This document shows positions 8,041-16,787 of a DNA stretch of 64,000 nucleotides, in pieces. Each line of letters starts with the position of its first letter. Position 1 is the first letter of the stretch. A program made the position numbers and the translations under genes. Origin of the DNA: JAOXRU01 sp965247735 (GTDB taxonomy: Bacteria > Bacteroidota > Bacteroidia > Flavobacteriales > Flavobacteriaceae); assembly GCA_965247735.1 (NCBI GenBank), contig CBDFHN010000002.1, positions 372,001 to 436,000 on the forward strand. Direction: 5' to 3'. The notes beneath the pieces were generated by a model. It had not been told where the DNA came from and searched no databases. It saw only the letters and a list, made by a program, of their open reading frames with translations.

Positions 8041-8200
8041 TTGTTTATTGATGCTTACTCTTTCCTTTAATACTGTTTATTTGCTTACTCTTGCTCTGTA
8101 TTCTGTTTATTTGCTTACTCTTGCTCTGTATTCTGTTTATTTGCTTACTCTTTCCTTTAATTCTGTTTATTTGCTTACTCTTGCTCTGTATTCTGTTTAA
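8041..8200. repeat. 30-bp tandem repeat, about 5 copies
   Basis: Five consecutive 30-bp units begin at 8041, 8071, 8101, 8131 and 8161, with core ctgtttatttgcttactc; a sixth, broken unit starts at 8191. Looser copies of the same core, alternating with a gaatcggttaa-type segment, continue to about 8400. The period is a multiple of three and one strand is open across the array (Y-L-L-T-L-A-L-Y repeats), but no start or partner supports coding. It lies between hcp and vgrG. Confidence 0.9.
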
Positions 8201-8400
8201 CTGTTGAATCGGTTAGCTCTTTGATTGAATATTGATGATTTACTATTGTTCTTTAAAACTGTTTATTTGCCTACTCGAACCCTTAATTTTGTTTAATTGT
8301 GCAATCGGTTAAACACTCTTCGCTTTTTAAACTGTTTATTTTCTTACTCGAACCCCTTATTTAGTTGAATTGTGGAATCGGTTAAACTCTATTGGTTATT
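8201..8400. repeat. Degenerate ~60-bp repeat tract between hcp and vgrG
   Basis: Three imperfect copies of a unit made of actgtttattt-y-cttactcgaaccc followed by a ttaattgtgcaatcggttaaac-like half (near 8191-8215, 8257-8310 and 8330-8385). The same sequence family recurs near 34330-34570. No ORF of note. Probably a dispersed intergenic repeat of this genome. Confidence 0.65.
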
Positions 8401-8441
8401 TTGACTTTTTTTCTTTTTAACTTTTTTTACCAACAAAACCA

Positions 8442-8472
8442 GACCATGCAACAGTAGCACTATTGCATAGTC
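8442..8472 (-). terminator. Hairpin terminator after hcp pair
   Basis: Near-perfect 10-bp stem (gaccatgcaa / ttgcatagtc) with an 11-nt loop. Read on the minus strand it is followed by a T-rich stretch (tctggttttgttgg). It lies 24 bp beyond the stop of the second hcp gene and probably ends the hcp transcript. Confidence 0.6.
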
Positions 8473-8495
8473 CAAATTTTATTTATAAAGCTAAC

Positions 8496-8894
8496 TTAAG
8501 CTGTTGGCCATCTGTTATCGATTTCTGCATTACCGATTACAATTTCTTCTGCTGATACCGTAAATCCTATACGCATTGGTATTTCTCCAGAAACATCTAG
8601 TGTCTCTTTATAATTTACGATATATCCGTTTTTGAATTCTACTTCTTTCATTTTAGCATCTTCATCTGTTTTCTTATAGATGATCTTTCCTGAAATTGAT
8701 TTAAACTGACTGTTTAGCATCGCTTCAATTATTGAAGTATCTCCAGTAGATTCAACCTCTAATTTTACTCTTCCTCCATATACTCCAGAAGAAGGCTTTC
8801 CTTTTTTGTCAGTATGTCTGCTAAACTCATATTCTGAGAATAATACATCAAATTCTTTTCCGCCTAACTCAAGGCTTGCTCTAAATGAACCCAT
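8496..8894 (-). CDS. tssD: Hcp tube protein, copy 1 (T6SSiii TssD)
   Basis: A 132-aa protein with the Bacteroidota Hcp pattern: M-G-S-F-R-A-S-L-E-L-G-G-K-E-F-D-V start, H-T-D-K-K-G-K-P-S-S-G-V-Y-G-G, a F-K-S-I-S-G-K-I-I-Y-K-K block and the N-A-E-I-D-N-R-W-P end. Hexameric Hcp rings stack to form the inner tube propelled by the sheath. Nearly identical to the next copy (differences mainly at 40-60 and 95-118). It is followed by a terminator, so the two hcp genes form a short unit that can be expressed separately from the core operon, as expected for the most abundant component. Confidence 0.95.
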   Translation of the reverse strand: MGSFRASLELGGKEFDVLFSEYEFSRHTDKKGKPSSGVYGGRVKLEVESTGDTSIIEAMLNSQFKSISGKIIYKKTDEDAKMKEVEFKNGYIVNYKETLDVSGEIPMRIGFTVSAEEIVIGNAEIDNRWPTA

Positions 8895-8995
8895 AATTTT
8901 AATTTATTTGGTATTGTTTATAATTCTATTTGGTAAAAATGAGGTTATTATTTTGCTAGAAAACTAGTATTTAATAGCGGTATACTACATATGAT

Positions 8996-9394
8996 TTATG
9001 CTACTGGCCAACGGTTATCGATCTCAGCATTGCCAATAACAATTGTTTCCGCCGATACTGTAAAACGAATTCGCATTGCTATTTCTCCACTTACATCTAA
9101 AACTTCTTTATAATTTACGATATAACCGTTTTTAAACTCTACTTCTTTCATTTTAGCATCTTCATCTGTTTTCTTATAAATAATTTTTCCTGAAACAGAT
9201 TTAAACTGGCTATTTAACATTCCTTCTATTACTGAAGTGTCTTCTGTAGATTCCACCTCGATTTTTATTCTACCACCATAAACTCCAGAAGAAGGTTTTC
9301 CTTTTTTGTCTGTATGTCTACTAAATTCATATTCTGAAAATAATACATCAAACTCTTTTCCACCCAATTCTAGGCTTGCTCTAAATGATCCCAT
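8996..9394 (-). CDS. tssD: Hcp tube protein, copy 2 (T6SSiii TssD)
   Basis: A 132-aa Hcp with the same motifs as the downstream copy and only scattered substitutions (for example R-I-K-I-E-V-E-S-T-E-D instead of R-V-K-L-E-V-E-S-T-G-D). 101 bp of A+T-rich DNA separates the copies. Two hcp genes side by side could raise the dose or provide tubes with different effector preference; the sequence does not decide this. Confidence 0.95.
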   Translation of the reverse strand: MGSFRASLELGGKEFDVLFSEYEFSRHTDKKGKPSSGVYGGRIKIEVESTEDTSVIEGMLNSQFKSVSGKIIYKKTDEDAKMKEVEFKNGYIVNYKEVLDVSGEIAMRIRFTVSAETIVIGNAEIDNRWPVA

Positions 9395-9765
9395 AATTTT
9401 TTAATTTTTAAGTTTATAACAAATTCGCTCTACCCAAAAAAAAATATTGGTTTACTTTTTTTGGATACAATACATTAAAAAACAATAAACTACTTGCTTG
9501 CTGTTAGACACAACAATAGTATTGCCTATTAAATTTATAAAAGTGAGGTTGTGCTTATGTAATAAGCTAGGAATCAATTATATTCAATCTGACTAGTATA
9601 TCTTGAATATAAAAAAATCCTGAAAACAATTATGCTAACAGAATTCTTGGCAATCGATAAGAGTATTATAACAACTTATTTTAGGACGACGAAGAAAATT
9701 CTATTTGTTATGTGCTTTACTATAGTAAATGTAAGAAATTAAAACACAAATACAAAATATAATTT
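9395..9765. other. Non-coding region upstream of hcp
   Basis: About 370 bp between the core-operon terminator and the first hcp gene. Very AT-rich, with no credible ORF. It should hold the hcp promoter on the minus strand, but I could not find a convincing TAnnTTTG box with a paired -33 element. Confidence 0.5.
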
Positions 9766-9800
9766 AAAAAATAGACTGTTTTTTACTCCAGTCTATTTTT
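9766..9800. terminator. Bidirectional-looking terminator at end of tss core operon
   Basis: An AAAAATAGACTG / CAGTCTATTTTT stem of 12 bp with a 10-nt loop, A-run on one side and T-run on the other. It lies 18 bp beyond the tssC stop and should end the long tssE-to-tssC transcript. Confidence 0.8.
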
Positions 9801-9817
9801 TATAAGATATTAGCTCT

Positions 9818-11176
9818 TTACACTTGCTTATATTCGCTATGCCATACAGATTCTTCTGGTCCATCTCCTTTGTGACCATCCAATTGTATTACAAAACTTT
9901 TTGCTGGAAAATATGGCGTAATATGAATATCTAACAACACCCTATCTTTCTGATTTGGATCTTGTTCTATTTTCATTACCTTAAATTTCTCTATCAGATT
10001 TGATGGTCCTTGTATTCCATCCAAATATTTCACAATCTGACTTCTCAGGTCTGCTTCTGTCCTTGTTGTCCAGTTTTCAAAAGCTCTTCTGTTTAAGAAA
10101 TCGAACATCACTTTTGTTATATGATCAAATACACGAACTACAGAATAGGTTTGTAAACCAAGGTTATCTCCGTTAAATAATGTTTTAGCAGAAAATGCCA
10201 TTACTTTACTATATTCGTTCACCATTGGTACTAGGCCCATACGTTCAAGCTCAGAAATTTCACTCTTTTTTAAGTCAAATCGTACACTTTCTACTTCATT
10301 TAGGCCACCAAATTTCTTTCCTGCCACTACTTGAGACATCAAAGTACTATATATCTTACCTGCTAATGCTGATGATGGTGGAACATACAAATGATCTTCT
10401 TCCCCTACTTCATCTACTTTTCTTCTTCCTAGTAACCAGTTACAAGACATTAATGTATTGGACTTATATACATCTCCACCGGTATGATCTGCATTAAAGA
10501 AAATATCAATTACATCATCTGGAGTTTCTAAATCCTGAAAATCTGTCACCAATACCGCTTTGTTATCATAAGCAATTTTTGACCACTTTTCTATAACAGC
10601 ATTAGACCCTAAATATCCAGGAATATTAATAATAGAATAGTTTTTTCTAAGATCAAGACGGTCAAAGTTTTGCTTTAACTCATCGGCAACATAATCTATA
10701 AATAAGGTGTTATCCAAATCTGAAACCTGCTCTAAATCAGCATTCATAATGGTTACATTCTTAATCTTATCAGATTCAGCATTTTTATAAAAAAGTGCTA
10801 AAGATCTATAATTACGTTCCAGTTCTTCTGTTGTTTGCAAAGCGCCTTTTAAATTTTTATTTAGTGTTTCCTCAGCTTTGTTTGCTTGAGCATTCGCCAA
10901 ATCACGTAATTCTTCTACGCCTTTTCCACTTTTAAGTAACTCTAACCAAACATTTAATCTATTGGTTAAATTTTTACGTTCCGACCCCCATTGCTTGTCC
11001 GTTAAGAAAATATTTCTTCTTGCTTTACGCTTTGGATTTAAGTTTGAATATTCATCAATGATATTTTCCAAAAACGAAAAACCACCATATTCTGCTAGAG
11101 GATTTTGTTCTAATACAGCTACATCATTAGCCGTTACCTGTGAAGTTGCCTTCTTGTTTTGTGCCTTTGTCGCCAT
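9818..11176 (-). CDS. tssC: T6SS contractile sheath large subunit TssC
   Basis: A 452-aa TssC/VipB of the Bacteroidota type. Recognisable parts are the L-N-V-W-L-E-L-L helix near 75, the S-I-I-N-I-P-G-Y-L-G-S-N-A-V segment, K-W-S-K-I-A-Y-D-N-K-A-V-L-V-T-D, the V-M-A-F-S-A-K-T-L-F-N-G-D-N-L block and the C-terminal W-T-T-R-T-E-A-D-L-R-S-Q-I-V-K-Y-L-D and I-T-P-Y-F-P-A-K-S-F sheath-fold strands. It pairs with TssB to build the contractile sheath. tssB ends 3 bp upstream, the usual tight tssBC pair, and a terminator follows directly. Confidence 0.93.
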   Translation of the reverse strand: MATKAQNKKATSQVTANDVAVLEQNPLAEYGGFSFLENIIDEYSNLNPKRKARRNIFLTDKQWGSERKNLTNRLNVWLELLKSGKGVEELRDLANAQANKAEETLNKNLKGALQTTEELERNYRSLALFYKNAESDKIKNVTIMNADLEQVSDLDNTLFIDYVADELKQNFDRLDLRKNYSIINIPGYLGSNAVIEKWSKIAYDNKAVLVTDFQDLETPDDVIDIFFNADHTGGDVYKSNTLMSCNWLLGRRKVDEVGEEDHLYVPPSSALAGKIYSTLMSQVVAGKKFGGLNEVESVRFDLKKSEISELERMGLVPMVNEYSKVMAFSAKTLFNGDNLGLQTYSVVRVFDHITKVMFDFLNRRAFENWTTRTEADLRSQIVKYLDGIQGPSNLIEKFKVMKIEQDPNQKDRVLLDIHITPYFPAKSFVIQLDGHKGDGPEESVWHSEYKQV

Positions 11177-11179
11177 AAT

Positions 11180-11638
11180 CTAATTGATTTTTGAGTTTTC
11201 TATTTCTTTAATTGATCCTTCTAACATATCTATAATAGCTGCTCTTGTATCAGGATTTTCTAATGCTTTTTTTAACGCTCTATTGGAGGTTAGTTGTCTA
11301 GAAATTTTTGAATACTGCTCGCTTTCAACATTTAGCTTACTTAAAAAGTCACTATTTTCTTTAATAGATTTTGCACCAAAATCTCCTAAATTACTAAACT
11401 CCATTGCCTCTTTTACTTCAGTACCTTCCTCATCCATAAACTCTAATTTAAGTTTTGGTGCAAAATGACTGAATACTTCTTCAATTGTTTTAAGATTGTA
11501 AACAGCTTCCGGAGAAACTGGAGCTTCATTTGTTAATTTTTGAACAAATAATGTTCTGTTAGAAGGAATGTTTGCAATAGACTCACTTGCATCTACTTTA
11601 ATCTCGTTTCCTCCAATGCCATAATTGTACATTGCCAT
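11180..11638 (-). CDS. tssB: T6SS contractile sheath small subunit TssB
   Basis: A 152-aa TssB/VipA: M-A-M-Y-N-Y-G-I-G-G start, N-R-T-L-F-V-Q-K-L block, then an F-S-N-L-G-D-F region and C-terminal helices (N-R-A-L-K-K-A-L-E-N-P, A-I-I-D-M-L). It intertwines with TssC to form sheath protomers. It sits 3 bp ahead of tssC and 128 bp after the winged-helix-like membrane gene. Confidence 0.92.
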   Translation of the reverse strand: MAMYNYGIGGNEIKVDASESIANIPSNRTLFVQKLTNEAPVSPEAVYNLKTIEEVFSHFAPKLKLEFMDEEGTEVKEAMEFSNLGDFGAKSIKENSDFLSKLNVESEQYSKISRQLTSNRALKKALENPDTRAAIIDMLEGSIKEIENSKIN

Positions 11639-11766
11639 AGCTTTTAATTTTATTGATTAATAAAAAATTGAATAATAACATCCCTTAGAAATATCCAAAT
11701 TGAATGATATTATCTTATTATAGTTAATTGAAGTCTATGCGTGTTAGTGGTTTTGAGTAAAGGCTT

Positions 11767-12528
11767 TTAAGAAGAGTTTATTCGATAAATATACATAATA
11801 GTTAGCATTAAAACAACTACTAACCCTAATAATATATGCAATTGGTTATTATTTTTTGCTATTAGTAAGTTGATGTTTTTATGCAATTGACCAATCTCTT
11901 TATCAAATTTTTCTTCTTTGGTTTTATTTGTTATTATATATTTTTCTAATGCTTCTATTGTACTTTGGTTGTTTAAATTTTGCAAGTGAAAATTATATGA
12001 AATATCACTTATTACTTTTTCTCCTAAATCTGATTTAGCGGATAGATATAATTTTTTAGTCTCATTTTCAACTATATAATCATTTGTCGTTTCTACAGTA
12101 TATGTAACAGGCGTTTCAAGTTCACTAAATGCAAAATAGATTAGTACTACAGTTAAAATCAATATAAAAACTAATGGGATAATTCCTTTCTTTTTTACAG
12201 CATATTGATTTTGGATATAATAAACCTTGCTAGAATCACTATCAGATTTGTTATGCATTACCACAACACCATCCGTGTTATTGTACTGTTCCTTTAAAGC
12301 CAAATAGGCATAGCGATCTAGCGTATATTTCCCTAAATAAACGGTTACTTCTTTTTTATGCACCAACCAATCTAATACTTCCTTTAGATGGCGTTCTGTA
12401 ATTTCGGGATTATCAATTTTCCATAAGATATCATTGGCAGAGACGGCTATTGGCTTCTCTACATTAGAAAAATACATGATTTCTAATACCAGGACATGTA
12501 ATGGTTTTTCTGATTTTTTATTTCCCAT
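11767..12528 (-). CDS. T6SS-locus membrane protein with winged-helix-like N-terminal domain
   Basis: A 253-aa protein between tssR and tssB. Residues 1-80 look like a winged helix: helix, S-A-N-D-I-L-W-K-I, helix T-E-R-H-L-K-E-V-L-D-W-L, then a strand pair V-T-V-Y-L-G-K-Y. A membrane span lies at about 113-133, a predicted periplasmic part at 134-225 ends in a helical stretch, and a second span is at about 229-248. Thus the N-terminal domain and C-terminal tail face the cytoplasm. It may match a domain family of unknown function (DUF5457, from memory) seen in Bacteroidota T6SS loci. It could join the membrane complex to the baseplate or act as a membrane-bound regulator; neither is shown. Confidence 0.55.
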   Translation of the reverse strand: MGNKKSEKPLHVLVLEIMYFSNVEKPIAVSANDILWKIDNPEITERHLKEVLDWLVHKKEVTVYLGKYTLDRYAYLALKEQYNNTDGVVVMHNKSDSDSSKVYYIQNQYAVKKKGIIPLVFILILTVVLIYFAFSELETPVTYTVETTNDYIVENETKKLYLSAKSDLGEKVISDISYNFHLQNLNNQSTIEALEKYIITNKTKEEKFDKEIGQLHKNINLLIAKNNNQLHILLGLVVVLMLTIMYIYRINSS

Positions 12529-12534
12529 ATGCTC

Positions 12535-14868
12535 CTAAAATGTCAAATGTGTTGGAATAAAATAATAGTCATCATGAAATGTTCTTTTAAAATCATAGGC
12601 ATATCTTTTACTCATTAATACGTGCTCTAAAGCTTCTATTTTATCTGAAAAACAAGCAGATAACTCTCGCAATTCGTCACTTGTTACTTTTCGTTTTCGT
12701 TTTATTTTTTTCAATCCTAAGTTTCCTAGTTTTTCATCAAAAACAGGAATTCCTGTTTTTAGTAGAAAGAAACTTGCAACTGTACTTTTTCGTTTTATTT
12801 TTTTGGTTAGCACATAAGAGTTAATTCCTTTTGCTGTTTTATAGTACCGCTTAAAAAGTGCTCTTCGCTCTTTCTTTTTTAACTTTGGACTAAATAATGG
12901 CACAATGGTTCTATAGTTTTCTATAAGCTCTTCTAGCTCTTTTTTGTTCAACAAATAACCAGAAATAGCTCCTGTTCCATCATCTTTATTTTTATAGAAT
13001 GTCTTAAAATACATTTCATTTGCATTCACCTTTTCTAACAGTAGCCTATCTGAAGAAAGCATACGTTCTACATTTTTTGTTGGAACACTTCTTAAAAAAG
13101 AAAATTCTTTTGAAATATTTGCCCTAGATTTTAACGACAGTTGATTAAAATTTATGGTTTTGGTAATTACCGAATCTAATACCATCTCAAAATCATGAGG
13201 CGTAATATTTCCTTCTAAACTTGGAAATGCTAGTCCTCCTTGATAATTACTGTTTTCTGGAGAGTCTAATACATATACATTGGCATCAGATTTAAGACTT
13301 ACAAATGAGTTTTGTGCCTTGATGATATTATAATCCACATTAAAATCTTGAATATAATCTGAGTTTGCTGCTGCTAAGCCTCCAATAATTGCCTTTGCCT
13401 GTAAAATAAACTGTTGATGCGCAACAGCAGATGAATTTTCTAATTGATAAAAAAGGAGTCGTGAATACGATTTTGTCAGCGTATTTAGTAACACTTTGTC
13501 ATCAGTTTCATCCTTTGTAAAACCCTTGTCCCCAACTACTATAATTATATTATTTTCATAAGTAGTTGCATTTTCAATATCCATTGTTGCATTAACACAG
13601 GCCATTAAACTTTTGTTTACAGTAGTATTACTACTTTCTAATTCTCCTTGAAAGCCCTTGTAAACAAAATCTAACCATGCTGAAAAATTACTGCTTTTAT
13701 TAAAATTATACTGCTGATTACAACCATAAGATGTAGCTGAATATGTGGTTTTAAAACCAAAAAATCTTGGCTGACTCAACAAAATTTTAAGCTTTTGCAA
13801 AGAACTCATCAACTGCATTTTTTTGATTCTGTGATTGCTACTACAGTCAAAAACCAAATGAAAATTTAGTACTTTATTCTCCCGTTCAATTTTTGCTATT
13901 AAATCCTTTTCAATCAAATTGCCTTTAATGCTTATCAGCTTATTATTATCATGATTCCAAACAGCAGCAGGCACAACTACATTTGCAGAATCTTTCATCT
14001 GATCGTATACTGTTGTATTGTGATCTGCAGTATTAAAGACAATTCTTGAACCGATTCTTTTGGTTTCAAAATTGTATTTGGAATTTGTTTTTTTATCTAG
14101 CAATGCTATATTGCTGTTTTCGTTTAATAATAATGATTGTTGTTGTCCTATATTTATCAATAATTTTGATGGTACCCAGCCCATAACTCTATTAACAGAA
14201 TCACTAACTTTAAATTTATTGGATACTAATGCCGATTTTCTATCTGCACTATATTTATACAAATACACAATTTGATTGATAAAAAATGGAGCTTTAGATT
14301 TGTTAAAATATCTAGGATCCTCAAATGTTAATACAGTATCTTTATGTATGTATTTACCAAGTTCTGAAAGTGTTCTACGATCGTTAAAACCTAATAAAAA
14401 ACGCTTGTGTTTAAAATTGGTAGGACTTATTTTTGCTTGGGTATGCATTAGTACATTTGCCTTGTGTATCCACCCTACATATTGCACATTTTCTTGATCT
14501 TTAAATCTATATTTTTTACTTTTTAGAAAAGAAAACATCCCTTTTGGTTTACCTACTAAATCTGGTTGATACCTAACAATTTCTAAATATGACTTTTCTT
14601 CGTCAATTACATAATATGGAGCTAAAAACTTCTCTTTAGGCAGTCGTTCTAATGCATCTTCATCTTTAAAGACATTATTAAATGCTCTATCTGAATACAC
14701 TATAAAATGTGCCTTGCTTTTTTTCTGTCTTTTTATTTTAGAACCTGTTTCATAATTAAACTGTCGTTTAGATAAACGATCAATTTTCATCTTTTTTGGG
14801 CCACAATTAACGAGCAAAAAAGACGTGCAAATTACTATAAAAAGAAGTTTTATTTTATAACTCTTCAT
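12535..14868 (-). CDS. tssR: T6SSiii lipoprotein TssR
   Basis: A 777-aa protein with lipoprotein signal (lipobox L-L-V-N-C22). Two G-W-[IV] SH3-like signatures lie near residues 132 and 230. Around 335-345 a hydrophobic strand ends in D-C-S-S, reminiscent of the first part of a von Willebrand A fold. The C-terminal third is basic and helical. TssR is one of the five Bacteroidota-specific proteins (TssN, Q, O, P, R) that replace TssJLM as the envelope-spanning anchor. The lipid anchor places it at a membrane, probably reaching into the periplasm. It follows the PKD gene with 3 bp spacing, in the expected order. Confidence 0.85.
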   Translation of the reverse strand: MKSYKIKLLFIVICTSFLLVNCGPKKMKIDRLSKRQFNYETGSKIKRQKKSKAHFIVYSDRAFNNVFKDEDALERLPKEKFLAPYYVIDEEKSYLEIVRYQPDLVGKPKGMFSFLKSKKYRFKDQENVQYVGWIHKANVLMHTQAKISPTNFKHKRFLLGFNDRRTLSELGKYIHKDTVLTFEDPRYFNKSKAPFFINQIVYLYKYSADRKSALVSNKFKVSDSVNRVMGWVPSKLLINIGQQQSLLLNENSNIALLDKKTNSKYNFETKRIGSRIVFNTADHNTTVYDQMKDSANVVVPAAVWNHDNNKLISIKGNLIEKDLIAKIERENKVLNFHLVFDCSSNHRIKKMQLMSSLQKLKILLSQPRFFGFKTTYSATSYGCNQQYNFNKSSNFSAWLDFVYKGFQGELESSNTTVNKSLMACVNATMDIENATTYENNIIIVVGDKGFTKDETDDKVLLNTLTKSYSRLLFYQLENSSAVAHQQFILQAKAIIGGLAAANSDYIQDFNVDYNIIKAQNSFVSLKSDANVYVLDSPENSNYQGGLAFPSLEGNITPHDFEMVLDSVITKTINFNQLSLKSRANISKEFSFLRSVPTKNVERMLSSDRLLLEKVNANEMYFKTFYKNKDDGTGAISGYLLNKKELEELIENYRTIVPLFSPKLKKKERRALFKRYYKTAKGINSYVLTKKIKRKSTVASFFLLKTGIPVFDEKLGNLGLKKIKRKRKVTSDELRELSACFSDKIEALEHVLMSKRYAYDFKRTFHDDYYFIPTHLTF

Positions 14869-14871
14869 CCG

Positions 14872-15813
14872 TTATTTTTTAATGTTTTGCGTTACACTAA
14901 TTTGGTCAAAACACCTTAATGTATCTATAACCACCTTATCTATAACTATGCTTTTACTGCCTTTTCCACCCAAATAATGTAATCCCTGACAATAACTATA
15001 CAAGTCGTTGTATTTATCTTCGTTAATAATGACAACTATACGTGTTGACTTGTTACATGTATATTTGTTAACGATATAATTCATGTTTTTATAAAAAGCT
15101 TTGCTATTATTATAACTGGCATCTGCAATTGCTTGAAAGTGCTCTTGAATATCTTTAGCCGCCATTGCTAAGGAATCTATAGGTTCTGAAATTTCCAAAA
15201 CTTCAAATAATGGCATTACATTAATTCTATGGTATACTGGATATCTTGAGCTATTGGTTTTTAGGGATACATTATATACACCAGGTTTTTTATAAACATA
15301 TACGGCCTGAGAATCATAAGCATCTACAGAACCTGATTCTCCAAATTCCCAAAACCATGCATCAGCACCCTCTGCCATAGCATTATACACCACTTCTTCC
15401 CCTACATAAACTTCATCTGGTGCTAATATTCTTGGTACAGAATCAATAGCTCGTTTCTGTTTTATCTTGATAACATCGATAAACTTATTTACCCGGTATT
15501 GATCATCTACCTCTAAAGTTATCATATATGCACCACTTCTATTAAAGGCATAATCGGGAGTAGTGATGTTGTTTACAATATCCCCATTTCCAAAATACCA
15601 GGTTAACTTTCGTTCCTTAAAATATGCGCTATCAGTAACATGAAAGCTAAGCTTTTCGTTAATTTCAAAATGATAATTATTATTGCTATCCGAAATTGTA
15701 AAATCTAGATTAGACATCTTAGTTTGATAGGGCAACTTTATGGCCACAATCAAAACTACTAGTATTAAAATCGCCAGTATTGCAAATGTTAGTATTGATT
15801 TTCTATTTTTCAT
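14872..15813 (-). CDS. tssP: T6SSiii membrane-complex protein with PKD-like domains (TssP type)
   Basis: A 313-aa protein with one N-terminal membrane span (about 8-28) and a periplasmic part. Residues ~65-105 (L-T-W-Y-F-G-N-G … G-A-Y-M-I-T-L-E-V) and ~150-190 (W-F-W-E-F-G-E-S-G … P-G-V-Y-N-V-S-L) are PKD-like beta domains. The C-terminal 110 residues are mixed and hold four cysteines. By place, just before tssR and after two small one-pass proteins, it corresponds to TssP in the N-Q-O-P-R order. The letter is by position and recalled family layout, so moderately sure. Confidence 0.7.
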   Translation of the reverse strand: MKNRKSILTFAILAILILVVLIVAIKLPYQTKMSNLDFTISDSNNNYHFEINEKLSFHVTDSAYFKERKLTWYFGNGDIVNNITTPDYAFNRSGAYMITLEVDDQYRVNKFIDVIKIKQKRAIDSVPRILAPDEVYVGEEVVYNAMAEGADAWFWEFGESGSVDAYDSQAVYVYKKPGVYNVSLKTNSSRYPVYHRINVMPLFEVLEISEPIDSLAMAAKDIQEHFQAIADASYNNSKAFYKNMNYIVNKYTCNKSTRIVVIINEDKYNDLYSYCQGLHYLGGKGSKSIVIDKVVIDTLRCFDQISVTQNIKK

Positions 15814-15815
15814 TT

Positions 15816-16268
15816 TTAAATATTGGCTTTACATTCCGTTAAATTCTTTTTTATAATTTCTATATTTTTCTTTAAAGAACTTTCTTCCTGTCTTGAATCA
15901 AAAAACATTTGCAATATTTTGGAAGAGAATAAACCAAAAGAATATTTAGAATTATTGCCATTGGTAGTAAAAACTCGAGAAACCTGATTGATACTTTTAC
16001 TAACTTCATCTTGCTTTTGTACTTGATGAATATCAAATTCCATTGCTACAATTTCTTGATGAATTAGCTGTATTTTTTTAGCATACTCGGTCTGCTTTTC
16101 CAAAATAACTTCCGAATCATCAATTACCTGCAAGAGTTCGTTATTAGATACGGGAACCTTAATTAAAAACTTGGTTTGCAGGGTAAATAACAATAATACC
16201 GAGAATAAGAAAATCAATAAAAACTTTACATTTTTCCACAATTCTTCATTTGTACTTTCAAAACTCAT
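15816..16268 (-). CDS. T6SSiii one-pass membrane-complex protein (TssQ/TssO type)
   Basis: A 150-aa protein with one span at about 15-33 (F-L-L-I-F-L-F-S-V-L-L-L-F) and a long periplasmic helix or coiled coil (about 50-100), then a second helix at 118-148. Same architecture as the gene upstream and 2 bp from the PKD gene. In T6SSiii loci two such small proteins, TssO and TssQ, belong to the trans-envelope complex. I cannot assign the letter with certainty: gene order would make it TssO, while the N-terminal sequence of the neighbour looks more like TssO. Confidence 0.6.
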   Translation of the reverse strand: MSFESTNEELWKNVKFLLIFLFSVLLLFTLQTKFLIKVPVSNNELLQVIDDSEVILEKQTEYAKKIQLIHQEIVAMEFDIHQVQKQDEVSKSINQVSRVFTTNGNNSKYSFGLFSSKILQMFFDSRQEESSLKKNIEIIKKNLTECKANI

Positions 16269-16270
16269 AC

Positions 16271-16765
16271 TTAGTTGTTTAAGGATTCAACATATTTTTC
16301 TCTACATTTCTCAAGCAATTCTTTATCATAAGAATAGGTCTCTGACTGCTTCTCGTAACTGTCCAAAACTAACTGTATTGCTGCTACTTGATTTAGCATT
16401 TCTTTATAGATTATATAATGATTTTTCTTAGTGTTAGCCAAACTATCCTTAAGAATATCATCGCTTATATCTGTTCTTAAATCAGTTATAATTCCTTGAA
16501 ATTGCTTGTGCTCATTTAATGTCCTATCCTTGCTTTTAAGTTTGTGGATATCGCCAATAATTTCGTTGATTTTAAAATTATAATTTGCCTGTTTTTCAAA
16601 AATAGCATTGTACTCTGTATGCCTTTCTTCCAAAATACTTATTCCTCTTTGCGCTGTAGTTATTGTAAAATATCCACATCCAAATAAAAGCAATAGCGCC
16701 AATACAAAAATTCCTATAAAATTTAGCACGGTCTTTTTTCGTTCTTTAGCATTAAGTGGTTTCAA
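16271..16765 (-). CDS. tssO: T6SSiii one-pass membrane-complex protein (TssO type)
   Basis: A 164-aa protein starting M-K-P-L-N-A-K-E-R-K-K, which I associate with TssO, followed by one span at about 13-35 and an alpha-helical periplasmic part (coiled-coil-like around 40-75 and 115-160). It lies between tssK and the second small membrane protein with 2 bp spacing. It forms part of the Bacteroidota-specific membrane complex. TssQ is the alternative name by gene order. Confidence 0.6.
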   Translation of the reverse strand: MKPLNAKERKKTVLNFIGIFVLALLLLFGCGYFTITTAQRGISILEERHTEYNAIFEKQANYNFKINEIIGDIHKLKSKDRTLNEHKQFQGIITDLRTDISDDILKDSLANTKKNHYIIYKEMLNQVAAIQLVLDSYEKQSETYSYDKELLEKCREKYVESLNN

Positions 16766-16787
16766 AATAACTGGATTTTAAGGATTA

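Noticed and set aside
7943..8200. Plus-strand frame with S-V-Y-L-L-T-L-A-L-Y repeats
   Set aside because: It is opened by the 30-bp tandem repeat whose period is a multiple of three; it runs out of vgrG antisense DNA and has no support as a gene.
14872..15813. PKD protein as a surface adhesin
   Set aside because: Its N-terminal anchor, lack of sorting signal and place between small T6SS membrane genes and tssR argue for a membrane-complex role.
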